Positions 1 to 10,343 are shown, numbered from the stretch's first letter. The stretch: 64,000 bases of DNA from Thraustochytrium sp. TN22 (GCA_013306675.1 JABLUY010000055.1:1-64000); one strand, 5' to 3'. Numbers and translations: made by a program. Notes: generated from the letters alone by a model not told the origin.

Positions 1-194
1 GTCGCGAGACTGGACCGGCCGCCGCGCCGCCGCGCGCGCAGCCGCCGCCGCGCCGCCGCCGCAGCTGGCGCGGGCGGGTGGCCGAGGTTTTTTCCCTCGC
101 GGGCTCGCCACATAGTCGCGGTCTGCGCGGGAAGGAGGGAGGGAGGGAGCGAGGGAGGAAGGAGCGCGCGCGGGAGCAGCGCGAGCGGAGCGCC

Positions 195-2627
195 ATGGTG
201 GTGGCCGCGGAGAGCAGCAGCAGCGAGATGGCGCGGCGCACCGGGAGCGACCGGCGCGCGTGGAGCGTGCGCGAGGACGAGGCGATCCGCACGCTGGTCA
301 AGGAGCACGGCACCAAGCGGTGGTCGACGATCGCGACCAGGCTCATCTCGGACTACCGCATCGAGGGCAGGACGGGCAAGCAGTGCCGCGAGCGCTGGCA
401 CAACCACCTGGACCCGACGATCCGCAAGGACCCGTGGACGCCCGAGGAGGAGAATATTATGGCCAAGGCGCACCAGCGGCTCGGCAACCGCTGGTCCGAG
501 ATTTCCAAGCTTCTGCCCGGCCGCACCGACAACGCCATCAAGAACCACTGGTATTCCATGATGCGCCGCAACGTGCGTCGGCTCAACAAGGAGGTGCTGG
601 ACGGCCTCAACCTCGCTGCGCCGCTTGCCACGCCGCAGACCAAGCACAAGCGCAAGAAGCCTGCCACCATCAGCCCGGACGACGCCACGCTCGCCACGGC
701 CGCCGCGCCGCCGCCACTCTCCGCGCGCAAGAAGTCGCCCACCTCCGCCGCGTCTGCGGGCTCTATGGCAACGCGCTCGCGCGGCAACCGTGGCGACGAA
801 GACGTCGTCGTGAAGCCAGGCGATCTCGCCACGCCCGTCGCTGCGAGCTGCTCCTCGCGTCGACGCGCCTCGCCCGCCAGCACCGGTACCAGCACATGCA
901 CAAGCAGCACCAGCCGTGGTAGCGGAGCCTCGCCGCGCGTCGCGAGCGCCACCACGCCGCAGGCCGTCCTCGCTGCTGACGCCGTGACCACCCCGGCCGC
1001 GGCTGACGCCGCAACCGCCGGCGCCGCTGCGCCGCGCAAGCGCGCGCGCAAGGAGCGGCCCCGGCGCGCCGCCTGCCTGGCTGAGCTCACCGAGTATATC
1101 AAGACCACGGCGGAGGCCGCCCACGAAGTGGTCCAGGAGCTCCAGGGCCGCGCCGAGAAGGACGCGCCCGACTACATCGAGGGCGTCAAACTGCTCGCCA
1201 AGGCCGGTGACAACGGCGTCGTCGACCCGACCGGCCTTGCCACCAAGGTCATTCACGACTCCAAGGAGTTCCGCGAAAAGCTGCGCGCCAAGCTCGCGGA
1301 GCGCCATCGCGCTGCCCTCGAGGCTCAGCGCTCCAAGGCCCGGTCCGAGACCGCCGACAAGGAGAACCAGTCCGCCTCGCCCACGGCTCGCACGCCGCGC
1401 ACGCGCCGGCGCGCCATGACCGCTGCGGTTGCTGAGGAGGAGGAGGAGGAGGAGAACTTTGGCAACGAGGAGCCTTACACGTCCTCCTCCGCATCCAAGC
1501 GGTCTGCCGCCTCCAGCAGCGGCGGCCGCGGCAAGAAGGCGCACCTCTCCGATGTCACAAATCAAAGGGCGGCCGCCAAGCTCAAGACCAAGCGGTCCAG
1601 CGCGCTCAAGCGCCCGGCCTCGGCGTCGAGTTCCTCGTCCTCGTCCTCGTCGAGCTCCGCCTCGGCGTCGACCTCGACCTCGGCCAAGCCGCTGCACCAG
1701 CTCAAGCGCCGCAAGCTCCTCAGCGTCAAGACCGATGCCGCCTCGCTTCAGCGCCGGCCGCAGCAGCAGCAACAGCAACAGCAGCAGCAGCTCCAAGACC
1801 AGGACCAAGAGCTGGAGCAAGAGCTGGAGCAGCACCCGCATCCGCTGCCCATGAGCCCGGCCAGCTCCACCGCCGGCAACCTGGCATCCTCGCTCGGCTT
1901 CGGCACGACCTCCTCGATGCTCAACAGCCCCATTCCCTTCTCCTTTTCCCCACTGCACTCGCCCGTCGGCATGCGCACGCCGCTCAGCCTCAGCAAGTCG
2001 CTGCGCGGGACCACGTCCATCAACTCGCTCGTCAAGTCGGTCTTCAGCAGCGTCGCGTCCCCAGTCATCTCCATGATGTCTCCGGCGCGCCTCTTCGCAT
2101 CGCCGCTACCGCGCACGCCTGTTGGCGCCGTCAGCCTCGCCCGCGGCGTCGTGCACGACCAAGACAATGACCACGACCCAGCTGCTGACGACCTTGAGGA
2201 CGAGACCACCCGTATTGAGGAGGACGACATCAACCCGGCTGCGGACGGCGGCAAGGCGGCGGGGCGCCGCTCTCGCAGTCGCGGCCGCGCCGGCAACCTC
2301 TCGTCCTCCTCGGCGTCCTCCTCCGGCTCCAACACCTCGCTCCTGACCGACTCGAGCCGCATGCTCGCCTCGCCGCGGACGCCCGTCACGCGCTCCGCCA
2401 CCGCCGGGGCCCGCTCCGCCTCTCGCGGCCCCGCTTCGTCCGCCTCCAAGCTGCGCGTCCCGCCCAGCCCCCTCCCGGTCTACTCGCCCTCCTTTCTCGG
2501 CGGTGCTGCGCTCACTCCCATCAAGAGCCCTTCCGCCAACCTGCAGCGCGCCTTCAACGACCACCTCAACTTCTCCTTCGACGACGAGGCCGAGGCAGAA
2601 CTTGTCGGGAGCCTCGAGGGCATTTAA
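195..2627 (+). CDS. R2R3-type MYB DNA-binding protein
   Basis: An 810-residue protein likely acting as a nuclear transcription regulator. Two MYB repeats are clear near the N-terminus (about residues 20-125): the first reads [13 protein letters not shown] with [10 protein letters not shown] at its end, the second [20 protein letters not shown] with [11 protein letters not shown], the classic recognition helix. The remaining 680 residues are low-complexity Ser, Ala, Arg and Gln tracts with many Ser/Thr-Pro sites, suggesting CDK-type phosphorylation, and a more ordered C-terminal end rich in SPxP motifs. The frame is open upstream to position 78 but has no ATG there; the ATG at 195 sits in a good context (gccATGg) and is chosen. 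It could be related to cell-cycle MYBs (MYB3R/B-MYB), but the sequence does not prove that. It is convergent with the lebercilin-like gene. Confidence 0.9.
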   Translation: MVVAAESSSSEMARRTGSDRRAWSVREDEAIRTLVKEHGTKRWSTIATRLISDYRIEGRTGKQCRERWHNHLDPTIRKDPWTPEEENIMAKAHQRLGNRWSEISKLLPGRTDNAIKNHWYSMMRRNVRRLNKEVLDGLNLAAPLATPQTKHKRKKPATISPDDATLATAAAPPPLSARKKSPTSAASAGSMATRSRGNRGDEDVVVKPGDLATPVAASCSSRRRASPASTGTSTCTSSTSRGSGASPRVASATTPQAVLAADAVTTPAAADAATAGAAAPRKRARKERPRRAACLAELTEYIKTTAEAAHEVVQELQGRAEKDAPDYIEGVKLLAKAGDNGVVDPTGLATKVIHDSKEFREKLRAKLAERHRAALEAQRSKARSETADKENQSASPTARTPRTRRRAMTAAVAEEEEEEENFGNEEPYTSSSASKRSAASSSGGRGKKAHLSDVTNQRAAAKLKTKRSSALKRPASASSSSSSSSSSSASASTSTSAKPLHQLKRRKLLSVKTDAASLQRRPQQQQQQQQQQLQDQDQELEQELEQHPHPLPMSPASSTAGNLASSLGFGTTSSMLNSPIPFSFSPLHSPVGMRTPLSLSKSLRGTTSINSLVKSVFSSVASPVISMMSPARLFASPLPRTPVGAVSLARGVVHDQDNDHDPAADDLEDETTRIEEDDINPAADGGKAAGRRSRSRGRAGNLSSSSASSSGSNTSLLTDSSRMLASPRTPVTRSATAGARSASRGPASSASKLRVPPSPLPVYSPSFLGGAALTPIKSPSANLQRAFNDHLNFSFDDEAEAELVGSLEGI

Positions 2628-2988
2628 GGCCCGATGCGCAACGCGCACTTCTGTAGCTACACCGCAGGCAAGCACGCAGGCAAATGCCGCTTCGGAGGGG
2701 ACGGGGGCGACTTCATCGAGGCCTTGCTGGCGCTCCAAGGTCCTGCACCGGACCAGACTCGTTCAAGGACCGACACACGGAGGGGCAGGCAACGCAGCGC
2801 CTCAATCTGATCGCAGCGCGACCTCCACTCAAGCATAGCAAGCAACCAAGGATCAACCGAACAAACTTAGACAAGCAAGCTAAGTAGACCGCGCACCAGC
2901 TGTCGCCTGTCATAATCAACTTTCAGCTGTTGCTTCCCTGGGGTGGGCACCGCTACTCGTACACATCACACGAGGGTGGCTGGCCTTC
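2628..2988. other. Convergent 3' spacer
   Basis: This 361-bp stretch lies between the stop codons of the MYB gene and the convergent lebercilin-like gene. It must hold both 3' untranslated regions. No repeat, RNA gene or conserved reading frame was seen. Confidence 0.6.
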
Positions 2989-4737
2989 TCAGAACACCTT
3001 CTTCTTCTTCTTGCTGCCCACCTTCATCATTGGCTTGGCGAAGGCCGACTTGACCGGCGGAGAGCTCGCGCCCGCTTTGCTGCCTCGAGGCGACGGCAGC
3101 GCAGTGGGCGCGTCGTCGTAGTCCACCTCCGCGCCTCCAGAGACTGGCGCTGCCTTGGGAGACGATCTTCCGCGCTCCGACGGGCGCGCCCCTGCGCCGC
3201 CCGCATCCTCCTGCTCGTCACGGCCCGCAGGCTCGTCCTCCGCATCATCACTTGTTTTGTACTCGATCTCGTCCGCAATAGCGTCCTCCTCGACGACAAC
3301 GTCCTCCTCGTGGTCGACTCGGCTGACTTCGGTCACGCCGGCGTTCTCGTCTTTCCTGCCTGCATCACTGCCCGGGTTGGTAGAAGTGACGTCCTGGTCG
3401 ATGTGCTCTGTATCGTTGCCGGAGACGCTCATCTGCTCCTCGTCCTCCGCAGGGCTGTCAAGGCGCTGCGACCTCGCGACGCGTGGCCCACGCTCCGTCG
3501 GTGGGCTCTGGCCCTGTGAGGGAGGCTCGGGTTTGCGCACTCGCGGCGATGCACCTCGTCCCACCGGGGCCGGGGAGCGACTCGCAATACCGTGCTCCCC
3601 AGACTTGAGAGCACGCGGAGACGCAACGTGCGTCTCCTTGGGTTCGCCCTGCTCAGGCTCATCCGTTGCCGCCTCACTCGTCAAAAAGTGGTGGAGATTA
3701 CGCGCCCAGGGCGCGTCACTCAGGGCGAGCGGGCCGTCTCCGGTGGCAAGCTCCCGCAAACCGCGCTTGAGCTTCTTGATTTGAACAACCTGGAACCGCA
3801 TGTCCTTCTCTCGCTGATCCAGCTCGGTCTGCATGCGCGCCAGAGCGGTCTCATGCTCGCGAACCTTGGCCTCCACCTGCTTGGCGGCCTGGTGCGCCTT
3901 GACTCGCTCCTGCTTGTTGCTCTTCTCCAGCACCTGAACGGCGTGCTCCAGCTTGCGTCGCTCTTCGTCCCACTTGGCCTGCTGCTCCTCGGCATCGAGC
4001 GTGTCGCGCGGCTTGGCCTTGCCATTGGCAGCTTCGTAGCGCTTGATCTCGCTCTTGAGCTCCTTGTTGCGGTCCGTTAGCTTCATGATGTGCTCGCGGT
4101 GCTTCTTGGCGTCTTCCTCCGCTACGCGCGCCTTCTCGCGGTACTTGCGCAAGGTCTCGCGCGCCACGCGCAACTCCTCCTGCAGGTTCGCCAATTTGGC
4201 CGGCCAGCCGCCGCGGTTTTCGTGCTGCTTGGCAATGCGCTTCTCGTGCGTACGCTGCAGCGTCTGCAGGCCACGGTTCTGGTCAACGAGCTCGTCAATG
4301 AGCCGCTGCTTCTCCTCCACCTCGTTCGTAAGCAGGAGGACGCGGTCCGTCGTGAAGGCCTCCTTCATCTGCCGCTTCATTTGCGCATTGCTCTTCTTGT
4401 ACAGCTCGAGCTTCTTTTGCAGATTCTGCACCTGCTTTTGCTTGCTCTGCGCGATGGCACGCAGCGACTGCTTGCCTGTGTCTGCGCCGGCCCCGCTCGC
4501 GCCGCCGCCCTTGCTATTCATGGCCGCCTGGAAGACTCGCGCGAAGTCCTTGAGCTGCTTTCGCAGCACCTCGTTCGCCAGGCGCAGCTTCTCGATGCGC
4601 TCATGCTCCCCCAGGCCGTCGCTCTCCTCGGAGGAGTCCTCCAGTTCTTCTTCGGCCCCGCCATCATCGTACGCCGCGTCGCGCAGGCCGTCCTCCTCGA
4701 AGTCCCCCTGGCTGTAGTCGCCCGACTCGTCCGCCAT
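2989..4737 (-). CDS. Lebercilin-like (LCA5 family) ciliary coiled-coil protein
   Basis: A 582-residue protein. After an acidic N-terminus (1-45) comes a long coiled coil (about 45-335), then a disordered acidic tail ending in a lysine run (KKKKK near the C-terminus). The part at about 140-320 resembles the lebercilin domain: LVDQNRGLQTLQRTHEKRI followed by LQEELRVARETLRKYREKAR, matching the family pattern of N-LLK-LQ-RQEKAL then EVRVLRERLRK-QEK. Lebercilin works at the ciliary base and axoneme and binds intraflagellar transport proteins. The start is the only ATG before the acidic leader. The gene is divergent from the channelrhodopsin 2.7 kb away, with IFT20 just beyond. Family assignment is by recalled similarity; a generic ciliary coiled coil is the alternative. 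Confidence 0.72.
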   Translation of the reverse strand: MADESGDYSQGDFEEDGLRDAAYDDGGAEEELEDSSEESDGLGEHERIEKLRLANEVLRKQLKDFARVFQAAMNSKGGGASGAGADTGKQSLRAIAQSKQKQVQNLQKKLELYKKSNAQMKRQMKEAFTTDRVLLLTNEVEEKQRLIDELVDQNRGLQTLQRTHEKRIAKQHENRGGWPAKLANLQEELRVARETLRKYREKARVAEEDAKKHREHIMKLTDRNKELKSEIKRYEAANGKAKPRDTLDAEEQQAKWDEERRKLEHAVQVLEKSNKQERVKAHQAAKQVEAKVREHETALARMQTELDQREKDMRFQVVQIKKLKRGLRELATGDGPLALSDAPWARNLHHFLTSEAATDEPEQGEPKETHVASPRALKSGEHGIASRSPAPVGRGASPRVRKPEPPSQGQSPPTERGPRVARSQRLDSPAEDEEQMSVSGNDTEHIDQDVTSTNPGSDAGRKDENAGVTEVSRVDHEEDVVVEEDAIADEIEYKTSDDAEDEPAGRDEQEDAGGAGARPSERGRSSPKAAPVSGGAEVDYDDAPTALPSPRGSKAGASSPPVKSAFAKPMMKVGSKKKKKVF

Positions 4738-6074
4738 CCTTCTCTCGCCCTTTTGGTGGCTGCAGTGAAGACGAAAGACGAAGCGCGCGGCGAGGGACTC
4801 GCCTCGCTCGCCGCTGCACGTCGGGCAGGCAGGCCTGCGCGCCGCGGCAGAAGACCGCGAACAGCGAGCGCAGAGCGCGTCGTGCGCAGCGCCCTCGACC
4901 TGGAGTCCGAGTCCGAGTCCGAGTCCGGGACCGAGACCGAGACCGAGACCGAGACCGGCACGAGCCTGAGATCAAGCGAACAAAGTGGCGCGCACCGCCG
5001 CGCGACGCCGCGAACGGCGTGTTGCGCGGCGGTGCGCGCGGCGGTGCGCGGCGCGACAATCTATGCGTTGACTGACCCGTTGAGAAGGTCGTTCTCCAGC
5101 CTGACCTGTGATAGGGAGGGACGCCCCGCGCCGGCGGCCGTGGCGGCAACCCGCGGCGCCTCTCAGCTTCCTGTCCGTTATAAGGGCAGTTCTAGTGGAG
5201 ATGCCAGAGGCAGCGGACGTCACAGAAGGCGCGACGGGGAGCGTGAGTCGGAGGCGTCAAGTCGAATGTGTGCGTCCCCGGTGATTTCCCGGCCAAAGCA
5301 GCTCTGGCACTGTCAATGTGCGTGCACCAGTTAATTGGAGAGTAGTTTCAGATAGGATTTGTAAAAATGGCTCACTTTCACCAGCACCAGTAGAGGGCCA
5401 GGGCCGGGCTGTGTACACTGTGATGGACAGCTCCGGTCTCAAACTTGTGCTGTGACGCTGTGCGTAAAAGGCTTCGCACGATGTGATCGCGAGCCCCCAG
5501 TGCGCGCGAGCGCCCAGTGCGGTCTTGCAACGTGCGATTGATTAGACCGCCCGGTGCAATCGAAATGTGGATGAGGGGAAAGCGGGAGTTCGTTTCTTCA
5601 GGTCTGATCAGCGCCAGAGCGCCGACGACGAGCATAGACTGCCTAGCTAGCTAGATACCACCATGCTTGCCTTTGGCACGGCAGCCGCAGTGCATGTGCT
5701 AACGAGCGCTTGTCACCAGGGAAAAGATGCTCACCGGTAAATGCCCGCACAGCTATTGACTTGACAACGTGCGGATTGATTGGTTGATGGCAAACAGTGT
5801 CGACGGATCAAGACTCATCCGCAGGACGAAATGTTGGTTTCACAGAAACTGTGTAAACTGTTACGGCGGTCTGCTTCGGTGTCAAAGCCGTACTCCGACG
5901 CTGCAAGCAAGAGGCTTCCTTGGTGGGTCCCGAACACTACATAGAGACCCCGAGGTGACGTTTCGTCCCGCTGCGACGCAACACGTGGCCGGCTTGCTCG
6001 GTGGGGGAAATGGAAGGCGCATTACACGACCGAGGTGCAAAAAGACACCTTGTGGCCAAGCTTCTCCAGGCCCA

Positions 6075-6153
6075 ATCCGTGCCTCGGCGGCCACTAATCC
6101 GCGCCTCGGCGGCCACTAATCCGCGCCTCGGCGGCCACTAATCCGCGCCTCAA
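6075..6153. repeat. 22-bp tandem repeat, about 3.5 copies
   Basis: The unit reads aatccgcgcctcggcggcca plus ct. It occurs at 6075, 6097 and 6119 with one substitution in the first copy, then a partial copy at 6141. It lies in the spacer upstream of the channelrhodopsin and has no coding role that I can see. Confidence 0.85.
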
Positions 6154-6358
6154 CGCCCTGGGCAAGTGTCGGGCTCTAGCTCTTCGAAAAATGTCCGAAC
6201 TGCGACGCGACAAGCAATACGACCCACTAGCGCACCCAGCGTGTTCCGTGCTGAACGCCACGAGCTAGCTGGGCGCGTCTTCACAGTCAGTGAGAAGGCT
6301 TACGCGGGAAGGAGTTTCTTTCCACCACAAGCTGTGAAGGCTTCGACGGTCTCAAAAG

Positions 6359-6471
6359 CCACGCTGTGGGTGCTTGAGAGCCCCCCCCCCGGAAAGGCCC
6401 TGCGAATCAAAGCAACCACGCTGTGGGTGCTTGAGAGGGCCCCCGGAAAGGCCCTGCGTATCAAAGCAAAC
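6359..6471. repeat. Tandem duplication, unit about 58 bp
   Basis: Two adjacent copies (6359-6416 and 6417-6471) share ccacgctgtgggtgcttgag, a C-run, and ggaaaggccctgcg followed by atcaaagcaa. They differ mainly in the length of the C-run. The duplication lies in noncoding spacer DNA. Confidence 0.8.
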
Positions 6472-7427
6472 TTGAGATCCGTGAACGGCTCCTGACACGC
6501 TGGCTGCGCTGGCTAGTTCCTTGCTTTTCCTGACTCGGGCGCCGTGGCGCGAAATTCCACGCGTCAACGCCGCGGACCCGCAGCTGTGTACGCTGCGCCG
6601 CCCAGAGACGGTCGCGCTGCGGATAAGACGAGCCACGTTGCCATGCCACTTTCATGCCGCTGACCGGGGAATGGACGGAAATGAGTGCGAAAGGACCAAG
6701 CCGGACAAGAGCCGTTTCAGTTATCCAATACGCTAAAAGGGTACGAGCTGTGCACCCCGCAACTGTGTTCGCTGCGTCGGCCAGCTCCGGTCTCAAATCC
6801 GCGCTGCGGACGCATGCGCAAGGCACTAGTCAATGAGCGCCAGAGAACGGCTCTTGACCCGACTTGTGCCTGCATCTGCTGCGCGGTGCAAGAGAGCAGA
6901 TGCCCGTTAGACGCGCTGTCTTCGAGTGTCCGTTCAAACAGAGCAACAGCTGCGTCAGGGCGCGTCAGGTGCGAACCTCGCCCTGCAACGCCAAGATGGC
7001 GCGTCAACTCGCCACTCTCCTTGACTGGCCCGCTTCCAAGTTCGCCCTCTGGCAAGCCAGGCGCCAGCACAGTGTACATGACTGTTGCAACACAGTGGAT
7101 CCGTTGTGTGGTCCGTTGACAAAAGGCTGCGGCTCGGCGCGAGACTGCGGCGCAGAGAGAGGCCGGAATGCGCTCCCCTCTCGCCCATTGCAATGTAGTG
7201 ATGTTCGTTGAAGGAAGGGCGTTGCGGGTCACTGTGCGGCGCGCGTGCACCGGCCAAGTAGCCTGCACGCCTGGAGCGCTTCGCCGCGCGGCGCTCGCTC
7301 GATTGGCTTGCGGCAGAACCGAATCGAGCGCTCTGGCAAACACCCAGAGCCACCTGGCGAGGGCGACCCAAGCCCTCCCTCGCTCGCTCCGTCGCGTTCG
7401 GACTTCGTTGAGCGCCCCTTCGGAATC

Positions 7428-9419
7428 ATGACGTACTCCACGATGATTGAGATTGAAATGATCTCGAATGAGGAGATCTCCACGCTGGCTGCGGGCGTGC
7501 GCGGCATCACCTGTGCTGTGTCGATCGGCCTGGTCATCTTCTACACATACCAATGGCACTACAACCGTAGTACGCTGTACTCGATCTACGTGCAGGCCGT
7601 GACCGCGCTGGTGTATGGTCTGGCTGCCATCGGCAAGGGCAACTGGATGTTTGCGCGCGTGGCCTTTGGCGACGAGCTGCGCGAGGTCGCTCTGGGCCGC
7701 TACTTGGTGTGGATGGTGACCTGCCCTGTCATGCTCTTTGGCTTCTTCGCTCTCATCAGTATGCTCGGCCCGAACGTGGAGCCAGTCAAGGTCAACTTCA
7801 TGGTGATGAAGGATCTCTGTGTCATGGCCTTTGGCGTTGGCGCTAGCTTCCAGGAGTCCATCACGGTCAAGTACATCTTCCTTGCCTGCGCCATCGCCAC
7901 GGTCCTCATGTTCATGTTCGATGTGTACCAGCTGGAGCGCGTGCGCCAGAGCTACTTCTCGGAGGGCGACCTTCTCGTCTGGCTGCATGGCATCACCTTC
8001 CTGCTCTTTATCTCCTGGGGCATCTTCCCGCTTCTCTACTTCCTCGGCCCGCCCGTGCTCAACATCATTACTTTCCAGGGCGACGTCATCGGCCATGCCA
8101 TTGGCGACCTCATCGGCAAGAACCTCTTCAGCTTTGGCATGTGGTACATGCGCTACAACAAGCTGCTCCCGTACATCCAGAGCCAGGGCAACGCCGTCTG
8201 CGTGTACACTGGTTACGCCATCGACCCGGAGAGCCACATGGTGCGCTACTCGACGCATATGATTGTCCCCACCCCGGAGCAGGAGGAGCACGATGACGGC
8301 AAGGAGACCTCGCGTGTGTGGAACGCGGAGACCAGCTGCAAGGTGCTCATCATCGAGCCGAGCGTCAGCTACCAGCGTCTCTTCATGTACATGCTCAAGG
8401 AGGTCAACGTCGAGCCCGTCATGGCCATGGACCTGAACAACGCCCGCCAGATCATGCGCCGCGGCCGCGTGGACGAGTTTGACTGCATTCTCATTAACCT
8501 GGAGCCGCACTTCGAGAACAACAACGCCCTGAAGGAGTTCAAGAAGATCGTTGGCGCGGAGCCTTTCCAGACCCCTGTGCTCGGCTACAACTTCAACGAG
8601 AGCCTTATGGCCCACCTGGAGAAGGAGGACTCGGCCGGCAAGATGACCCATGGCATTGTGCACCACGTCCTGGACGAGGTCTTCGTCGGCGACCTCATCC
8701 GTCACTGGGCCCAGACCTCTTACCTCTGGCGCGAGTCTTCGCGTGCGCGTGAGGTGGAGAGCGCCATCCGCCGCTCCGCGAACTCGCTGCACCTCACCCG
8801 CTCCTCGCAGGGCAAGTCCCTCCGCGACATGCCGCACTTCCCCGCTGGCAGCGGCGGTGACGCCTCGGCCCTCGAGGACGATCCCTTCGCGCGCGTCGGC
8901 TCCCTTGCCTTGCACCAGAGCCCGTCCTTCTACCAGCCTCCGCCCGCCATGTACCAGCAGCCGCAGATGCAGATGCAGATGCCCATGCAGATGCCCGCGC
9001 CCCAGATGCAGCAGATGCAGATGCCGCAGATGCAGCAGATGCAGATGCAGCCGCAGATGCAGCCGATGCAGGTCCAGGTCCCCGGCTCCCCTGTCCAGGC
9101 CCAGATGATGATGCCGGCCTCCCCGACTGGCAGCCTCTCGCGCCAGAACTCCTTCTCGCAGGGCTCCCCCAAGGCCAACCTCTCGCGCCAGAACTCCTTC
9201 TCTCAGGGCTCCCCCAAGGCCACCATGTCTCGCCAGAACTCCTTCTCGCAGGGTGCTCCGGCTGTTGACCCCAAGGTCTCGGATACGATGTGCGCAAATG
9301 ACGGCTGCAACAAGCGCTCCGAGATGATCTGCGGTGGCTGCCACAAGGTCACCTACTGCGACCGTGATTGCCAGCTTGCCCATTGGCGCAACGGCCACAA
9401 GCAGGAGTGCAAGAAGTAA
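7428..9419 (+). CDS. Anion-channelrhodopsin-like protein with degenerate receiver and MYND finger
   Basis: A 663-residue light-gated channel candidate. Residues 20-240 form a seven-helix microbial rhodopsin. Helix 7 has D227 and the retinal Schiff-base lysine K231 (GDLIGK). Helix 3 reads RYLVWMVTCP: R91, W95 and P100 match bacteriorhodopsin, but the counterion Asp85 site is V94, Thr90 is C99 and Asp96 is G105. A non-acidic counterion site is typical of anion channelrhodopsins, and red-absorbing members (RubyACRs) are known from labyrinthuleans. Residues about 303-425 resemble a response-regulator receiver whose phospho-acceptor site reads CILINLE, Asn instead of Asp. Then come a Met/Gln-rich linker, three SRQNSFSQG repeats and a C-terminal MYND zinc finger (about 622-663). 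The frame opens at 7245 without ATG; the first ATG is 7428. Ion selectivity is inferred. Confidence 0.9.
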   Translation: MTYSTMIEIEMISNEEISTLAAGVRGITCAVSIGLVIFYTYQWHYNRSTLYSIYVQAVTALVYGLAAIGKGNWMFARVAFGDELREVALGRYLVWMVTCPVMLFGFFALISMLGPNVEPVKVNFMVMKDLCVMAFGVGASFQESITVKYIFLACAIATVLMFMFDVYQLERVRQSYFSEGDLLVWLHGITFLLFISWGIFPLLYFLGPPVLNIITFQGDVIGHAIGDLIGKNLFSFGMWYMRYNKLLPYIQSQGNAVCVYTGYAIDPESHMVRYSTHMIVPTPEQEEHDDGKETSRVWNAETSCKVLIIEPSVSYQRLFMYMLKEVNVEPVMAMDLNNARQIMRRGRVDEFDCILINLEPHFENNNALKEFKKIVGAEPFQTPVLGYNFNESLMAHLEKEDSAGKMTHGIVHHVLDEVFVGDLIRHWAQTSYLWRESSRAREVESAIRRSANSLHLTRSSQGKSLRDMPHFPAGSGGDASALEDDPFARVGSLALHQSPSFYQPPPAMYQQPQMQMQMPMQMPAPQMQQMQMPQMQQMQMQPQMQPMQVQVPGSPVQAQMMMPASPTGSLSRQNSFSQGSPKANLSRQNSFSQGSPKATMSRQNSFSQGAPAVDPKVSDTMCANDGCNKRSEMICGGCHKVTYCDRDCQLAHWRNGHKQECKK

Positions 9420-9651
9420 GGCGACCCTCTCCACGCTCCTGAGAGAGTTCCTTTTCTGACAGCGTAGTGCTAACAACACCAAGGGAAAGTTTGAAGTCTT
9501 TCTCATGATGGAAAAAAACATCGAAATTCGTGATTCAGAGCACAGGTTCCAGAGAGCGCGACCAAGCCGGAGGATTATTATGAGACTGCTTAAGCTTGAG
9601 CGGACATGATGACGTCACACCAGAAACAAATCCGTCAGAGCTGCGACACTA

Positions 9652-10050
9652 TTACAACTCATTATTGCTCAGCTTCTCGACGAGTGCAAGCTGATCGGCC
9701 TCAATCTTCTCGAGCGAAGCAATCTGCGTCTCCAGGCGCTCAAGCTCGGCCTCGCGCTCGCGCAGCAGCAGCATGTGCTGCCGCTGCTTTTGCTTGCGCG
9801 TGTCGATCTCCGCGTCGACCAGGTTACGCTGGCCGATCGCGCGCAGCTTCTCCTGCTCGATGATCTTGGCCTGCGCCTCGAGCACCTGCACGAAGGTCTG
9901 AACGTTCTCCGTGAAATCCCCGACCTTGGTCGCAAAGTCGCGGCACTCGTCTCGGAGCTCCGCGGTGCTCTCGAACTTGTCGTGGTCGAACACGCGGATA
10001 TTCGCCGCCTCATCGAATGAGATCGTCACGTCCCTCAGGGGCTCGCCCAT
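9652..10050 (-). CDS. IFT20: Intraflagellar transport protein 20
   Basis: This 132-residue protein has the same length as human IFT20 and matches along its whole length. Recognisable parts are an N-terminal LHF-like segment (ISFDEAANIRVFD), ELRDECRDFATKVGDF, a long coiled coil with EQEKLRAIGQRNLVD, and an end reading KIEADQLALVEKL. IFT20 is a small subunit of IFT complex B that also works at the Golgi to sort ciliary membrane cargo. The gene is divergent from the methyltransferase gene (293 bp apart, likely a shared promoter) and convergent with the channelrhodopsin gene. Its presence shows that the organism builds cilia at some stage. Confidence 0.93.
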   Translation of the reverse strand: MGEPLRDVTISFDEAANIRVFDHDKFESTAELRDECRDFATKVGDFTENVQTFVQVLEAQAKIIEQEKLRAIGQRNLVDAEIDTRKQKQRQHMLLLREREAELERLETQIASLEKIEADQLALVEKLSNNEL

Positions 10051-10343
10051 GGTTGCCGAGCTTGATCGCTCGCTCGCTCCCCCGCTTGCTCACCAGCGCT
10101 GGGCCGCGCCGCCTTTAAGCCCCGCTGGCCGCCGGTCTCCGCGTTCTGCGCGAGCGCGAGCGAGAGACCGGGCGCAAGCACTAAGGGGCGCAATAAAGGG
10201 TCCAACGGCTCGCGTGGCGGGACGATGCGCCGCTGTCCCTTGCGTCGAGGCGCCACTTTACGTTTCAGGCACGTGTCACGAAGCTCTTTTCGTCGTAGCT
10301 GTAGAACCACACAGAGGAGCACAGCGCGCGAAGGCAGCGCGAC
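10051..10343. promoter_or_regulatory. Putative bidirectional promoter, IFT20 / methyltransferase
   Basis: A 293-bp gap lies between the ATGs of IFT20 (minus) and the METTL21-like gene (plus), so both promoters must be here or overlap the genes. No convincing TATA box or palindromic RFX X-box was seen. The call rests on geometry alone. Confidence 0.5.

Larger units (their letters stand above)
4738..7427. other. Long repeat-bearing spacer upstream of the channelrhodopsin
   Basis: This 2.7-kb spacer separates the divergent lebercilin-like and channelrhodopsin genes. It contains a (GAGTCC)/(GAGACC)-type simple stretch near 4900-4965, a 22-bp tandem repeat at 6075-6153, a tandem pair of about 58 bp at 6359-6471, and several diverged copies of a short dispersed motif (near 5405, 5865, 6328, 6580 and 6745). 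Open frames here are short or antisense shadows, and no gene or RNA could be supported. It is several times longer than most intergenic gaps in the window, so it may hold extended regulation or decayed repeats. Confidence 0.6.

Noticed and set aside
6717-9521. A 934-codon minus-strand frame antisense to the channelrhodopsin
   Set aside because: It is a composition shadow: His/Leu/Val-rich with no domain, while the plus strand encodes a clear rhodopsin.
10035-10060. RFX X-box (ciliary promoter site) at the IFT20 start
   Set aside because: ccatggttgcc at the start codon resembles only one half-site, and it includes the ATG itself; no palindromic partner was found.
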